Source: an uncultured Prevotella sp. (lineage in GTDB: Bacteria > Bacteroidota > Bacteroidia > Bacteroidales > Bacteroidaceae). Taken from it: a stretch of 63,395 nt of DNA. The notes under the pieces were generated by a model, which worked only from the letters and a program-made list of their open reading frames with translations, was not told where the DNA came from and searched no databases. The DNA is taken from contig URCI01000011.1 in the NCBI GenBank assembly GCA_900546345.1, forward strand, positions 1 through 63,395, written 5' to 3'. Shown in pieces: positions 41,957 through 50,022 of this stretch; position 1 is the first letter of the stretch; every line of letters starts with the position of its first letter. The position numbers and the translations under genes were made by a program.

Positions 41957-42022
41957 GCACTCGGAAATAAAAAATAAAGCTCAGGCTTTATTTTCTTATT
42001 TCACTCGTTTTCACTATCTTTG
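41957..42022 (+). repeat. Promoter-bearing hairpin element, copy 3 (aroQ promoter)
   Basis: The unit starts GCACTCGGA. Its hairpin arms (41965-41980 and 41985-42001, one bulge, TCAG loop) differ in sequence from the copies at 1-180, but the stem is kept. TATTTCACTCGTTT and the -7 box TATCTTTG (42015-42022) follow, 20 nt before the aroQ ATG. Confidence 0.7.
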
Positions 42023-42042
42023 CAAGCAAAACATTGTAAGTC

Positions 42043-42474
42043 ATGAGAAAGATACAGATTATCAACGGACCCAACCTTAATCTCCTGGGTGTACGCGAGC
42101 CCGGCATCTATGGCAAGAATTCGTTTGAGAGCTATCTGCCCACGCTGAAGGCATTGTTCCCCGATGTGCAGATCGACTATTTTCAAAGTAACATCGAAGG
42201 CGAGCTCATCGACAAGATGCAGCAAGTAGGCTTTGACTATGACGGTATCGTGCTCAACGCCGGTGCCTACACCCATACGAGCATCGCACTGCTGGACTGT
42301 ATCCGCTCGTTGCGCTGTCCCACGGTGGAAGTTCACATCTCCAATGTCCACCAGCGTGAGGAGTATCGTCATCACTCGATGATATCCGCCGGTTGTCTCG
42401 GTGTCATCTGTGGCTTCGGACTGACGGGCTATGAGCTGGCCATCCGTGGCATTCTTGCACAGCAAAGCAAATAG
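42043..42474 (+). CDS. aroQ: Type II 3-dehydroquinate dehydratase
   Basis: A 143-residue cytosolic enzyme of the shikimate pathway, normally a dodecamer. The family start IQIINGPNLNLLGVREPGIYG contains the catalytic Tyr. FQSNIEGELIDKM and GIVLNAGAYTHTSIAL follow, then the catalytic His region VEVHISNVHQREEYRHHSMISAGCLGVICGFG. Length and motifs are typical. It is transcribed from the hairpin/promoter element and followed by the O-methyltransferase gene after 2 nt. Confidence 0.97.
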   Translation: MRKIQIINGPNLNLLGVREPGIYGKNSFESYLPTLKALFPDVQIDYFQSNIEGELIDKMQQVGFDYDGIVLNAGAYTHTSIALLDCIRSLRCPTVEVHISNVHQREEYRHHSMISAGCLGVICGFGLTGYELAIRGILAQQSK

Positions 42475-42476
42475 GC

Positions 42477-43139
42477 ATGACCGAAACAGAACTGCTCGAT
42501 GACTATATTGTCAGCCACAGCGATCCGGAAGATGATTACCTCTATCGTCTCTATCGTGCCACAAACATCCATACCATTCACGGACGGATGCAAAGTGGAC
42601 ACTTGCAGGGACGGTTGCTGAAGATGCTCGTGCTGATGAAGCGTCCGAAGTATGTGCTCGAAGTAGGCACGTTCTCGGGCTATTCGGCCATCTGCATGGC
42701 AGAAGGACTGCGTGAGGCTGACGTGAAGGGAAGTAAGCTCTTCACCTTTGAGATCAATGATGAGATGGAGGACTTCACACGTCCGTGGATTGAAAATAGT
42801 CCTGTGGCCCAGTGGATAGACTTTCGTATCGGCGATGCTTGTGCGGAGGCTTCCCGCTTAGGCGTGACTTTTGATATGGCGTTTGTCGATGGTGACAAGC
42901 GACGCTATGTCGAGACTTATGAGGCGATCCTTCCGCTGATGAACCCAGGGGGAATCATTTTGGCAGACAATACTTTGTGGGACGGACATGTTATCGATCC
43001 CGCTTATGACCATGACCATCAGACACTCGGCATCAGGGCTTTCAACGACTATGTACGTGACGACAAAAGGGTGGAAAAGGTCATCGTGCCTGTACGCGAC
43101 GGACTGACGCTTATCAGAGTGTTGAGTAATCAATGCTGA
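42477..43139 (+). CDS. SAM-dependent O-methyltransferase (class I, COMT-like)
   Basis: A 220-residue methyltransferase. SAM-binding motif I is VLEVGTFSGYSAICMAEGL (near 60), motif II is LFTFEINDEMEDF, and the metal-binding acidic region is FDMAFVDGDKRRYVETYEAILPLMNPGGIILADNTLWDGHV. This resembles the small-molecule O-methyltransferase family (catechol or caffeoyl-CoA type), but the acceptor in bacteria is generally unknown. Co-transcribed with aroQ, although no shared pathway is apparent. Confidence 0.87.
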   Translation: MTETELLDDYIVSHSDPEDDYLYRLYRATNIHTIHGRMQSGHLQGRLLKMLVLMKRPKYVLEVGTFSGYSAICMAEGLREADVKGSKLFTFEINDEMEDFTRPWIENSPVAQWIDFRIGDACAEASRLGVTFDMAFVDGDKRRYVETYEAILPLMNPGGIILADNTLWDGHVIDPAYDHDHQTLGIRAFNDYVRDDKRVEKVIVPVRDGLTLIRVLSNQC

Positions 43140-43177
43140 AGGATGGACAGGAAACGGTATTGCGTGTTCAATGTTGA

Positions 43178-44119
43178 GTGATGAATGGAAATAATGTTGA
43201 GGGGAAGAATGTTGTGGAATTAACAAAGCACTATCTGCGCTATCTGAAATTGGAACGTGGCTATTCACCCAACACGGTCGAGGCCTACAGGCATGACCTT
43301 GAATGGCTGTTGGGCTATTTAGAGAAGGAAGGTCTCGATCCATTAAGCGTGAAACTGGAAGATCTGGAACACTTCGCGGCAATGCTTGTCGATCACGGCA
43401 TTGGCCCGAAGTCGCAGGCACGTATCCTCAGTGGGGTGCGTTCTTTTTACCGTTACCTTGTTCTTGACGGTTATCTCGACGTAGACCCAACTGAATTGCT
43501 GGAGTCGCCCCATCTGCCAAAGCATCTGCCTGAATATCTCTCAACGGAAGAGGTCGACGCCTTGGAGAACAGTATTGACCTGACCACGAATGAGGGACAT
43601 CGCAACCGGGCTATCATCGAGGTGTTCTTTTCCTGCGGGTTGCGCGTCTCTGAGCTCACCAATCTCAAGCTCAGCGATCTCTTCCTGACAGAAGGCTTCA
43701 TCCGTGTCAACGGAAAGGGCGGCAAGCAACGGCTCGTGCCAATCTCTGAGCGGGCAATCCATGAACTGCAACTGTGGTTTGACGACCGTCGACAGATGAA
43801 TATCAAACCGGGAGAAGAAGATTACGTCTTTCTCAACCGGAGAGGACATCATCTCACCCGCACGATGATCCTTATCATGGTCAAACGGCAAGCTGAGTTG
43901 GCTGGCATTAAGAAGACGATCTCGCCACACACGCTCCGCCACTCCTTTGCCACGGCGATGCTCAAGGGCGGGGCAGATCTGCGGGTTATTCAAGAACTTC
44001 TGGGACATGCCAACCTGGGCACAACGGAGATCTACACGCACATGGATGATGAATCACTCAGACAAGAAATACTCCTGCATCATCCCAGAAACATCAAGTA
44101 TGACGCTGATAGCCGCTGA
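43178..44119 (+). CDS. xerD: Tyrosine recombinase XerD
   Basis: A 313-residue site-specific recombinase for chromosome dimer resolution. The N-terminal SAM-like core-binding domain contains YLKLERGYSPNTVEAYRHDLEWLL. The catalytic domain has Arg in FSCGLRVSELTNLKL, the HxxR box SPHTLRHSFAT, and the nucleophile Tyr in LGHANLGTTEIYTHM. The residue order and length fit XerD rather than a phage integrase, and no attachment site or prophage genes are nearby. The start could be either of two adjacent Met codons (43178, 43181). A GTTGAATG-like stretch lies just upstream. Confidence 0.93.
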   Translation: MMNGNNVEGKNVVELTKHYLRYLKLERGYSPNTVEAYRHDLEWLLGYLEKEGLDPLSVKLEDLEHFAAMLVDHGIGPKSQARILSGVRSFYRYLVLDGYLDVDPTELLESPHLPKHLPEYLSTEEVDALENSIDLTTNEGHRNRAIIEVFFSCGLRVSELTNLKLSDLFLTEGFIRVNGKGGKQRLVPISERAIHELQLWFDDRRQMNIKPGEEDYVFLNRRGHHLTRTMILIMVKRQAELAGIKKTISPHTLRHSFATAMLKGGADLRVIQELLGHANLGTTEIYTHMDDESLRQEILLHHPRNIKYDADSR

Positions 44120-44169
44120 TGACGGAGACTTTCCGAGGCTTTCCTTCGATTCTTCTCAATATTATTTCT

Positions 44170-44177
44170 TAATTTTG
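44170..44177 (+). promoter_or_regulatory. -7 box of thyX
   Basis: TAATTTTG, 25 nt before the thyX ATG at 44203. I see no clear -33 box. Confidence 0.5.
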
Positions 44178-44202
44178 CAATCAATAATAAAACGACAAAA
44201 TC

Positions 44203-45096
44203 ATGAATATCATTCAACCTTCTTTCGAGATATGGGAACAACAGCCGGGTGCTGACGGTGTTTATCGCCAAGTGGAACGGTGTGGAAGAGTGTGCTACAA
44301 GAGTGAAAATCATCAGACGGCGGATTCGGCACGCCCTTTCGTGGAGCGGATGATAGCCAGTAAACACACAGCTATGCTCGAACATGCCACGGTCTATCTG
44401 ACGTTGGACGAGCACGATGCCCGTACTGACTTCTATCGTAGCAACCGATTCACCCACGTCAATATGGTAGGCGGCAAGGCTTATGTCACGACCAATTTGC
44501 GCGTTTTGGTGGAGAATGACCGGATGAAAGACCTCGATGAACTTTGCAACCCCACGTCATACCATGAGCGTCGCGTCACCGTGCATTTCACTACTCAGGT
44601 GGCTATTACCCGCGAATTCAACCGTCATCGTGTGAATTCCATGGCAGAACAAAGTACCCGCTACTGTAATTATTCTAAAGAGAAGTTTGGCGCTGAGATC
44701 ACGATTAACCTGCCTCAATGGGTAAAAGAACTGCCAGACGGCTCTTGGACCTCAACAATGAAGGAGGGAACGGTCTGCTTGGACGATGACGCTTTCCTGG
44801 CTTTGGCAGAAAAAGTCGTGACTGGCAATGCTGATGCTGCCGACAACTGGCTCTTTGCTAACTTGGCGGCAGAGCGTGCTTATCTCAATCTGACTTCTTT
44901 AGGCCGTAAACCGCAGGAGGCCCGCGTGGTATTGCCGTTGGACACCAATACCGAGTTGGTCCACACAGCATTTGTCTCTGATTGGAAGCATTTCTTTGAC
45001 TTACGGGCTTTGGGCACTACCGGTGCACCGCATCCTGACGCGAAAGCAATTGCTTTGCCTTTATTTGAAAAAATGAAAGCGCTCTCTTTGCTCTGA
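44203..45096 (+). CDS. thyX: FAD-dependent thymidylate synthase
   Basis: A 297-residue flavoenzyme making dTMP from dUMP with methylene-tetrahydrofolate and NADPH. The ThyX motif RHRVNSMAEQSTRY (near 145-158) is complete. HTAMLEHATVYLTLDE upstream and the C-terminal RPKPQEARVVLPL-like segment (RKPQEARVVLPLDTNTELVHTAF) complete the dUMP and FAD sites. Length is somewhat above the usual 220-250 because of a longer N-terminal part. It overlaps the next frame by one base (TGATG) and is probably co-transcribed with the pseudouridine synthase. Confidence 0.95.
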   Translation: MNIIQPSFEIWEQQPGADGVYRQVERCGRVCYKSENHQTADSARPFVERMIASKHTAMLEHATVYLTLDEHDARTDFYRSNRFTHVNMVGGKAYVTTNLRVLVENDRMKDLDELCNPTSYHERRVTVHFTTQVAITREFNRHRVNSMAEQSTRYCNYSKEKFGAEITINLPQWVKELPDGSWTSTMKEGTVCLDDDAFLALAEKVVTGNADAADNWLFANLAAERAYLNLTSLGRKPQEARVVLPLDTNTELVHTAFVSDWKHFFDLRALGTTGAPHPDAKAIALPLFEKMKALSLL

Positions 45097-45125
45097 TGAA
45101 GGGAAGCGGTCATTGTACTTCAAAC

Positions 45126-46748
45126 ATGATATTTCATCCTCTTTGTACATCTTTACAGCCGCCGGTCAGGTTGAATAATCCTTTCTACTACGAACCGGAT
45201 GACCTTTGCCGCTTGGCTATGGACCAACTGGTAGCTTATCTGGGAGGGGACCCACAGCAGTCCTTCTCGTCAGAGGGGATGGATGAGAACTTCCGTGCAG
45301 AGATTGGCAATGGCAAGATGTTTGGCGTGCTGATTGTGCAGAACAATGGCAAGCTGGGATATCTGGCGGGGTATAGCGGACAGATCGTCGGGCGGAGTGA
45401 CTGGCCCGACTTTGTGCCGGCGGTCTTTGACTATCTTCAACCTGATGGATATTTCAAGATACATGAAGCAGAGATCTCGGCCATCAATCGGCATATCCGT
45501 GAGTTGGAACATGGAAAGGCACTGATGGATGCACACAAAAGGTTGGAAGATCTAAAAGCTGAGCAGGAGAAGGCTATTCAAGCGTTTAAGGCGAGTCATC
45601 CCAGCAAGCAGAAAGAAGGAGAAAGTAAGGACGAATTGATCCGTCGACGCCAATTCGAGAATGCTGAGCTTCATCGGCTGCGGAAAAAATACAGAGTGAG
45701 CGTTGAGGCAGCATTGGGTGAAGTCGATAGGATGGAAAATGAGATACGCAATCTCCGTCAGCAGCGCCGCCAAAAGAGTGACAACCTGCAGTCATGGCTT
45801 TTTCGTCAGTTTCGCTTGAACAATGGCAAGGGAGACGTGAAAGATATAGAGGCCATCTTTCATGAATATGGTTTGCTGCAAGACCGAAAAATGGTGGCAC
45901 CGGCAGGTAGTGGGGAGTGCTGCGAGCCCAAAATGCTGCAATATGCCTTTCTGCATGGAATGCAACCCGTGAGTATGGCTATGTTTTGGTGGGGGAAAAG
46001 TCCGAAAGAAGAGGTGCGTCGTCATCTTCAGTGCTATCCTGCTTGTAGTGGAAAGTGTAAGCCCTTGTTATGGTGGATGTTGCAGGGCGTGGATGTGGCG
46101 CCCAATCCTTTAGAGGACAATCGGCATCTTGTATTGCCTATTGTCTTTGAGGATGAGGACATCTGTGTGGTATGTAAACCTTCCGGTATGCTTTCCGTTC
46201 CGGGGAAGAGTGCAAGGGAGAGTGTTTATAGTTTGATGAAATCGCACTGTAAGGATGCTGAGGGGCCTCTGATCGTTCATCGACTGGATATGGCAACGAG
46301 TGGCTTGATGGTGATTGCGAAGAATTGGACGGCTTATCATTGTTTGCAAGGACAGTTTCTGCGTCACGAAGTGAAAAAGCGTTATGTGGCCCGACTGAGC
46401 CGTACTGTCAACACAGAGAAGGGCGTGTTGACGCTGCCTCTTCGGCCGGATCTTGATGACCGTCCCCGACAGATGGTCGATTCTGTCTATGGCAAGGAGG
46501 CGACTACCTTTTATCAAAAGATAGATGACCGACATGTCGCGCTCTATCCCCAGACGGGTCGTACCCATCAGTTGCGTGTGCACTGTGCACATCCCGATGG
46601 CCTTGACAATCCTATCGAAGGCGATGAACTGTACGGTCAACGTGGAAGAAGGCTTTGTCTACATGCCGAGCAACTCACTTTTTGTCATCCTCGTACAGGT
46701 GAGCGCATGACTTTTGAGTGGAAAGCTGACTTTGACAAGGAACCATGA
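45126..46748 (+). CDS. RluA-family RNA pseudouridine synthase with long N-terminal extension
   Basis: About 540 residues. The C-terminal catalytic domain (about 340-540) has the RluA signature HRLDMATSGLMVIAK, with the catalytic Asp, and the downstream TGRTHQLRVHCAHP. The first 300 residues are an extension: a globular start NPFYYEPDDLCRLAMDQLVAYL, a charged coiled-coil (about 120-230, rich in KLEDLKAEQEKAIQAF and RRRQFENAELHRLRKK), and a Cys-rich linker. An S4 domain is not seen. Start 45126 (MIFHPLC) is preferred; 45096 overlaps thyX. The target site in RNA is unknown. Confidence 0.88.
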   Translation: MIFHPLCTSLQPPVRLNNPFYYEPDDLCRLAMDQLVAYLGGDPQQSFSSEGMDENFRAEIGNGKMFGVLIVQNNGKLGYLAGYSGQIVGRSDWPDFVPAVFDYLQPDGYFKIHEAEISAINRHIRELEHGKALMDAHKRLEDLKAEQEKAIQAFKASHPSKQKEGESKDELIRRRQFENAELHRLRKKYRVSVEAALGEVDRMENEIRNLRQQRRQKSDNLQSWLFRQFRLNNGKGDVKDIEAIFHEYGLLQDRKMVAPAGSGECCEPKMLQYAFLHGMQPVSMAMFWWGKSPKEEVRRHLQCYPACSGKCKPLLWWMLQGVDVAPNPLEDNRHLVLPIVFEDEDICVVCKPSGMLSVPGKSARESVYSLMKSHCKDAEGPLIVHRLDMATSGLMVIAKNWTAYHCLQGQFLRHEVKKRYVARLSRTVNTEKGVLTLPLRPDLDDRPRQMVDSVYGKEATTFYQKIDDRHVALYPQTGRTHQLRVHCAHPDGLDNPIEGDELYGQRGRRLCLHAEQLTFCHPRTGERMTFEWKADFDKEP

Positions 46749-46785
46749 CTGACCGAAAGAAGTAGCGATTGATTTCTGAGGCTAC

Positions 46786-46803
46786 TATATATAATAAGGT
46801 GTA
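46786..46803 (+). repeat. AAGGTGTA repeat, copy 3
   Basis: TATATATAATAAGGTGTA, 33 nt from copy 4, both in the junction between the convergent rluA-type and nadD genes. Confidence 0.7.
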
Positions 46804-46818
46804 TGGACATGTGAGCCT

Positions 46819-46836
46819 TATATATAATAAGGTGTA
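46819..46836 (+). repeat. AAGGTGTA repeat, copy 4
   Basis: TATATATAATAAGGTGTA followed by GGGTGAGA. Together with copy 3 it forms a direct pair with a 33-nt period. No other terminator-like structure is visible in this junction. Confidence 0.7.
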
Positions 46837-46854
46837 GGGTGAGACGTGTGAATA

Positions 46855-47427
46855 TTACTTACCTCCCTTGGTTAGCTGCGCCTCAACGTCAGGCGGTACT
46901 AAGCCGTGAATAGGTTGGCCGGCCGCTATGCGACGCCTGATCTCCGTGCTGCTTTCCGAATAGAGTGTGGTGGCGTAGACGTGGACGTTAGTGGGTAGAG
47001 AGGTGGTGTCGATAGGGTATCCTGGACGTGGATAAACGGCCAACTCATAGTGGCTAAGTATCTCTTCGTAGTGGGCCCAACGGTTGAAAGCCAACCAGTT
47101 GTCTGCACCGATGACCAAAATGAGTTCATCGCTGGGATGGGAAAGGCTCAGATGCTGAAGTGTGCGCCACATGTAGGAAGGCTTGGGCAACTGAAACTCG
47201 ATGTCACTGGCGATCATTTTGGGCTCATTTCTTAAAGCGATCTTCACGAGCGCCAAACGATCGTCATCGGGCATCAGGTCTGTTGCCTGCTTCTTGAAAG
47301 GATTGAGAGGTGAGACAACAAAAAGAATCTCGTCAAGGCGTGCCAGTCGCAAGAGCTGACGCGCCAAGGCGATATGTCCTACATGGATGGGATTGAAGCT
47401 ACCACCAAAAATGCCGATGCGAGCCAT
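46855..47427 (-). CDS. nadD: Nicotinate-nucleotide adenylyltransferase
   Basis: A 190-residue NAD biosynthesis enzyme that adenylates nicotinate mononucleotide. The nucleotidyltransferase start RIGIFGGSFNPIHVGHIALARQLL includes the HxGH motif, and the C-terminal SSTEIRRRIAAGQPIHGLVPPDV contains the second conserved motif. Start 47427 (MARIGIFGG) lies 13 nt after the gmk stop. A longer start at 47451 would overlap gmk by 11 nt and is less likely. It is co-transcribed with gmk and probably yicC. Confidence 0.93.
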   Translation of the reverse strand: MARIGIFGGSFNPIHVGHIALARQLLRLARLDEILFVVSPLNPFKKQATDLMPDDDRLALVKIALRNEPKMIASDIEFQLPKPSYMWRTLQHLSLSHPSDELILVIGADNWLAFNRWAHYEEILSHYELAVYPRPGYPIDTTSLPTNVHVYATTLYSESSTEIRRRIAAGQPIHGLVPPDVEAQLTKGGK

Positions 47428-47440
47428 CAGAGATAGAATT

Positions 47441-48010
47441 TTATTTCTCAAGGAACGCTTTGACGAGGCGATAGGTCTCTGCTTCAGCTTTCTCCAGGTC
47501 GTCGTTGACCACTACATGATCGAACTGTGGGGCGAAGGTCAATTCATACGAAGCCTTGGCCAATCGCTGTTCAATGACTTCCGGTGCGTCTGTAGCTCTG
47601 TGAACAAGCCGGTTGCGAAGCTCTTCGATTGATGGTGGCTGGATGAACAAGCTCAGTGCACGATCACCATATTGCCGTTTGATATTGCAGCCGCCTTTCA
47701 CGTCCACGTCAAAGACGACATTCTCGCCGCGTGCCGTTTGTGTTTCCACTTGTGACTTCAATGTACCATAAAAGCGGTCTTTATAGACTTCTTCATATTC
47801 AAGAAACTCACCGGCTTGGATCTTTTTCTTGAATTCTTCGGCAGTGAGGAAGAAATATTCTACGCCATTGCGCTCTGTGCCGCGTGGTGCACGGCTTGTG
47901 CAACTGATAGAAAATGCCAATTTCAGTTCGGGATGTTCCTTCATCAGCCAGCTGACAATTGTACTCTTGCCACTGCCCGACGGAGCAGAAAATATGATTA
48001 ACTTACCCAT
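47441..48010 (-). CDS. gmk: Guanylate kinase
   Basis: A 189-residue enzyme converting GMP to GDP. The P-loop is SAPSGSGKSTIVSWL (residues 8-22), the GMP-binding region is SCTSRAPRGTERNGVEYFFLT, and the lid and LSLFIQPPSIEELRNRL segments follow. Length and motifs are standard. It lies between yicC (gap of about 200 nt with repeats) and nadD. Confidence 0.96.
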   Translation of the reverse strand: MGKLIIFSAPSGSGKSTIVSWLMKEHPELKLAFSISCTSRAPRGTERNGVEYFFLTAEEFKKKIQAGEFLEYEEVYKDRFYGTLKSQVETQTARGENVVFDVDVKGGCNIKRQYGDRALSLFIQPPSIEELRNRLVHRATDAPEVIEQRLAKASYELTFAPQFDHVVVNDDLEKAEAETYRLVKAFLEK

Positions 48011-48013
48011 TAT

Positions 48014-48060
48014 GCAATGATGAATGTTGAATGTTGAAGGATGAATGATGAATGGTGAAT
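48014..48060 (-). repeat. GATGAATG-type short tandem repeat
   Basis: Five imperfect copies of a 7-9 nt unit related to GATGAATG/TTGAATG. Similar stretches occur near 31315 (18 nt identical) and 43165-43190, always between genes. Confidence 0.6.
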
Positions 48061-48164
48061 GAGGGACAAGGCGGGCGGACGCTGCTGAGCAGCGTCATAC
48101 AGAACCAATCGATAAACAGCTGTTCTGCAAACCTGCTGTCCCCGCTCAACTCTTGGAGCCATAT

Positions 48165-48201
48165 CACTCCCCTCCCTTTTGGGGAGGGGTTGGGGGTGAG
48201 G
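48165..48201. repeat. C-rich repeat, reverse copy
   Basis: CACTCCCCTCCCTTTTGGGG, then AGGGGTTGGGGGTGAGG: the reverse complement of the repeat at 1819-1852 with a few differences. It lies 7 nt from the yicC stop and could act as its terminator (CTCCCC/GGGGAG stem). Confidence 0.65.
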
Positions 48202-48208
48202 CCGTTCT

Positions 48209-49087
48209 TTACAGCGCGTTGAGTACCTGCTCTTTGATCTGTTCCAGTTCGTCTTTCATCTTCACCACAATGTTTTGCATTTCTGCTTGATTGCTTTTGG
48301 AACCTGTGGTATTGATCTCGCGTCCCATCTCCTGGGCGATGAAGCCGAGCTTCTTACCATTAGGCTTGTCTTCATCGAGCGTCTCGCGAAAGTATTTCAG
48401 ATGGTTGGTCAGTCGCTGCTTCTCCTCACTGATGTCTAACTTCTCGATGTAGTAGATCAGTTCCTGCTCCAGTCTGTTCTTGTCGTATTCTACTTCCGGA
48501 ATCTGTTCCAAACCTTTGACGATGGCCTCTTTGATCTTAGGTACCCGGCTCTTCTCGTAGGGTTCTATGGATTTGAGCAGTGCCTCGATGTTGTCGACTT
48601 TCTCGTGGAATTTCTTTTCCAACGCTGCTCCTTCCTGACGGCGGAAAGCCTGCAAGTCAGAGAGTGCATTCTCTATGCCTTCGTGCACAGCCGTCCACTC
48701 TTCCTCGCTGAGCTCTTCCTCTTCTGGCTTGCCCAGTGTGTCGGGCAAACGCAGCAATACATCGTACCAATTTTGAGGTTCGGGAATGCCAGTCTTGGCA
48801 GATATTGCTTTGATTTGGTTGTAATAAGCCTCTACGATGGCACTGTTGATCGGCATGTTGGCTTGTGTGTCATCTTTCTTCTCTATCCAAATGGAGAAAT
48901 CAACCTTGCCACGGATGAGTGCCTTTGCAATCATCTGTCGTATCTCCATTTCTTTGTCGCGGTAGATGGGGGCAATGCGTGTTGAGAGGTCAAGGGCTTT
49001 GCTGTTGAGCGACTTTACCTCAATGTGTATCTTCTTGGCCTGAAAGGTCACGGTAGCGCGACCATAGCCTGTCATCGATTGTATCAT
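48209..49087 (-). CDS. YicC/YloC-family endoribonuclease
   Basis: A 292-residue cytosolic protein. The N-terminal YicC signature is MIQSMTGYGRATVTFQAKKIHIEVKSLNSKALDLSTRI. A coiled-coil-rich middle follows, and the conserved C-terminal half has KRLTNHLKYFRETL-like EKQRLTNHLKYFRETLDEDKPNGKKLGFIAQEMGREINTTGSKS. Members have recently been linked to endoribonuclease activity and small-RNA turnover. It precedes gmk, the arrangement known in many bacteria. Promoter at 49114-49121. Confidence 0.93.
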   Translation of the reverse strand: MIQSMTGYGRATVTFQAKKIHIEVKSLNSKALDLSTRIAPIYRDKEMEIRQMIAKALIRGKVDFSIWIEKKDDTQANMPINSAIVEAYYNQIKAISAKTGIPEPQNWYDVLLRLPDTLGKPEEEELSEEEWTAVHEGIENALSDLQAFRRQEGAALEKKFHEKVDNIEALLKSIEPYEKSRVPKIKEAIVKGLEQIPEVEYDKNRLEQELIYYIEKLDISEEKQRLTNHLKYFRETLDEDKPNGKKLGFIAQEMGREINTTGSKSNQAEMQNIVVKMKDELEQIKEQVLNAL

Positions 49088-49113
49088 AGTGAATCGAAAT
49101 AATTTAGTTCGTG

Positions 49114-49121
49114 CAAATATA
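49114..49121 (-). promoter_or_regulatory. -7 box of the yicC gene
   Basis: TATATTTG on the minus strand, 26 nt before the ATG at 49087. Confidence 0.6.
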
Positions 49122-49215
49122 CAAAAAATCGGGGAGATAAGTACTTGCCAAGCGACTATTTCCTTTATTTTCTTAAAAAACTGAGATGATTATTCTTTAA
49201 GTGCTACAAATTAAC

Positions 49216-49223
49216 TATCTTTG
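49216..49223 (+). promoter_or_regulatory. -7 box of the tsaB operon
   Basis: TATCTTTG, 50 nt before the tsaB ATG at 49274. It probably drives the long tsaB-to-rseP unit. Confidence 0.6.
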
Positions 49224-49273
49224 CAAAGACATACTTGATAAAAAACAAGTTGGAATATAGTAAGTTTTAGATT

Positions 49274-49966
49274 ATGTCTTGCATACTGAATATAGAAACG
49301 AGCACTAATGTGTGCTCCGTCGCCGTCACGCAAGACGGAAGCTGTTTTTTTGAGAAAGAGGATCATAGCGGCCCCAATCATGCCGAGCGCTTGGGATCGT
49401 TTGTTGATGAGGCCCTTTCTTTCACTGATAATCACGCCATTCCTTTAGATGCAGTGGCGGTGAGTTGCGGTCCGGGATCCTATACGGGTCTGCGTATTGG
49501 CGTATCTATGGCGAAGGGTATCTGCTATGGACGTGGCTTGAAACTCATTGGTGTGCCGACACTGGAACTGCTTTGCGTGCCGGTGTTGCTTCAAGAGATG
49601 GTCAAGGAGGAGGACGCATTGCTTTGTCCGATGCTGGATGCCCGTCGTATGGAAGTATATGCACAGCTGTTTGATCGCTCGCTCCATGAGGTGCGTCCTA
49701 TTCATGCTGATGTCGTGGAAGCTGATACTTATAAGGAATATCTCGATGCTCACCCCGTCTATTTCTTCGGTAATGGTGCGCTGAAATGCCGCGATACCAT
49801 CCAGCATCCCAATGCTCACTTTATTGAAGGCATTGAGCCTATTGCCAAAAACATGTTGCCACTGGCAGAAAAGCGCATGGCTCAGGAGAAGTTTGAGGAT
49901 GTAGCCTATTTCGTACCATTCTATTTGAAGAACTTCGTGGCTAAGTTGCCAAGAAAACTTTTGTAA
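49274..49966 (+). CDS. tsaB: tRNA threonylcarbamoyladenosine biosynthesis protein TsaB
   Basis: A 230-residue ASKHA-fold protein. The first strand is ILNIETSTNVCSVAVTQDG, followed by HAERLGSFVDEAL and the family signature VSCGPGSYTGLRIGVSMAKGICYG (near 68). TsaB pairs with TsaD and TsaE to put the threonylcarbamoyl group on A37 of ANN-decoding tRNAs. It has no catalytic metal site of its own. First gene of the unit running to rseP. Confidence 0.95.
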   Translation: MSCILNIETSTNVCSVAVTQDGSCFFEKEDHSGPNHAERLGSFVDEALSFTDNHAIPLDAVAVSCGPGSYTGLRIGVSMAKGICYGRGLKLIGVPTLELLCVPVLLQEMVKEEDALLCPMLDARRMEVYAQLFDRSLHEVRPIHADVVEADTYKEYLDAHPVYFFGNGALKCRDTIQHPNAHFIEGIEPIAKNMLPLAEKRMAQEKFEDVAYFVPFYLKNFVAKLPRKLL

Positions 49967-50022
49967 GCAAATCATTACTACTCCACACACAACATAAAAG
50001 GCGATAGCCGTCCTTACTGCAA

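Noticed and set aside
42858..43421. A 187-codon minus-strand frame over the xerD start
   Set aside because: Antisense to the methyltransferase and xerD; the middle is translated intergenic repeat (HSSPQHYFHSSLNIEH type).
43178..44119. Tyrosine recombinase as a sign of an integrated element
   Set aside because: Sequence and neighbours fit housekeeping XerD; no flanking direct repeats, tRNA or phage genes were seen.
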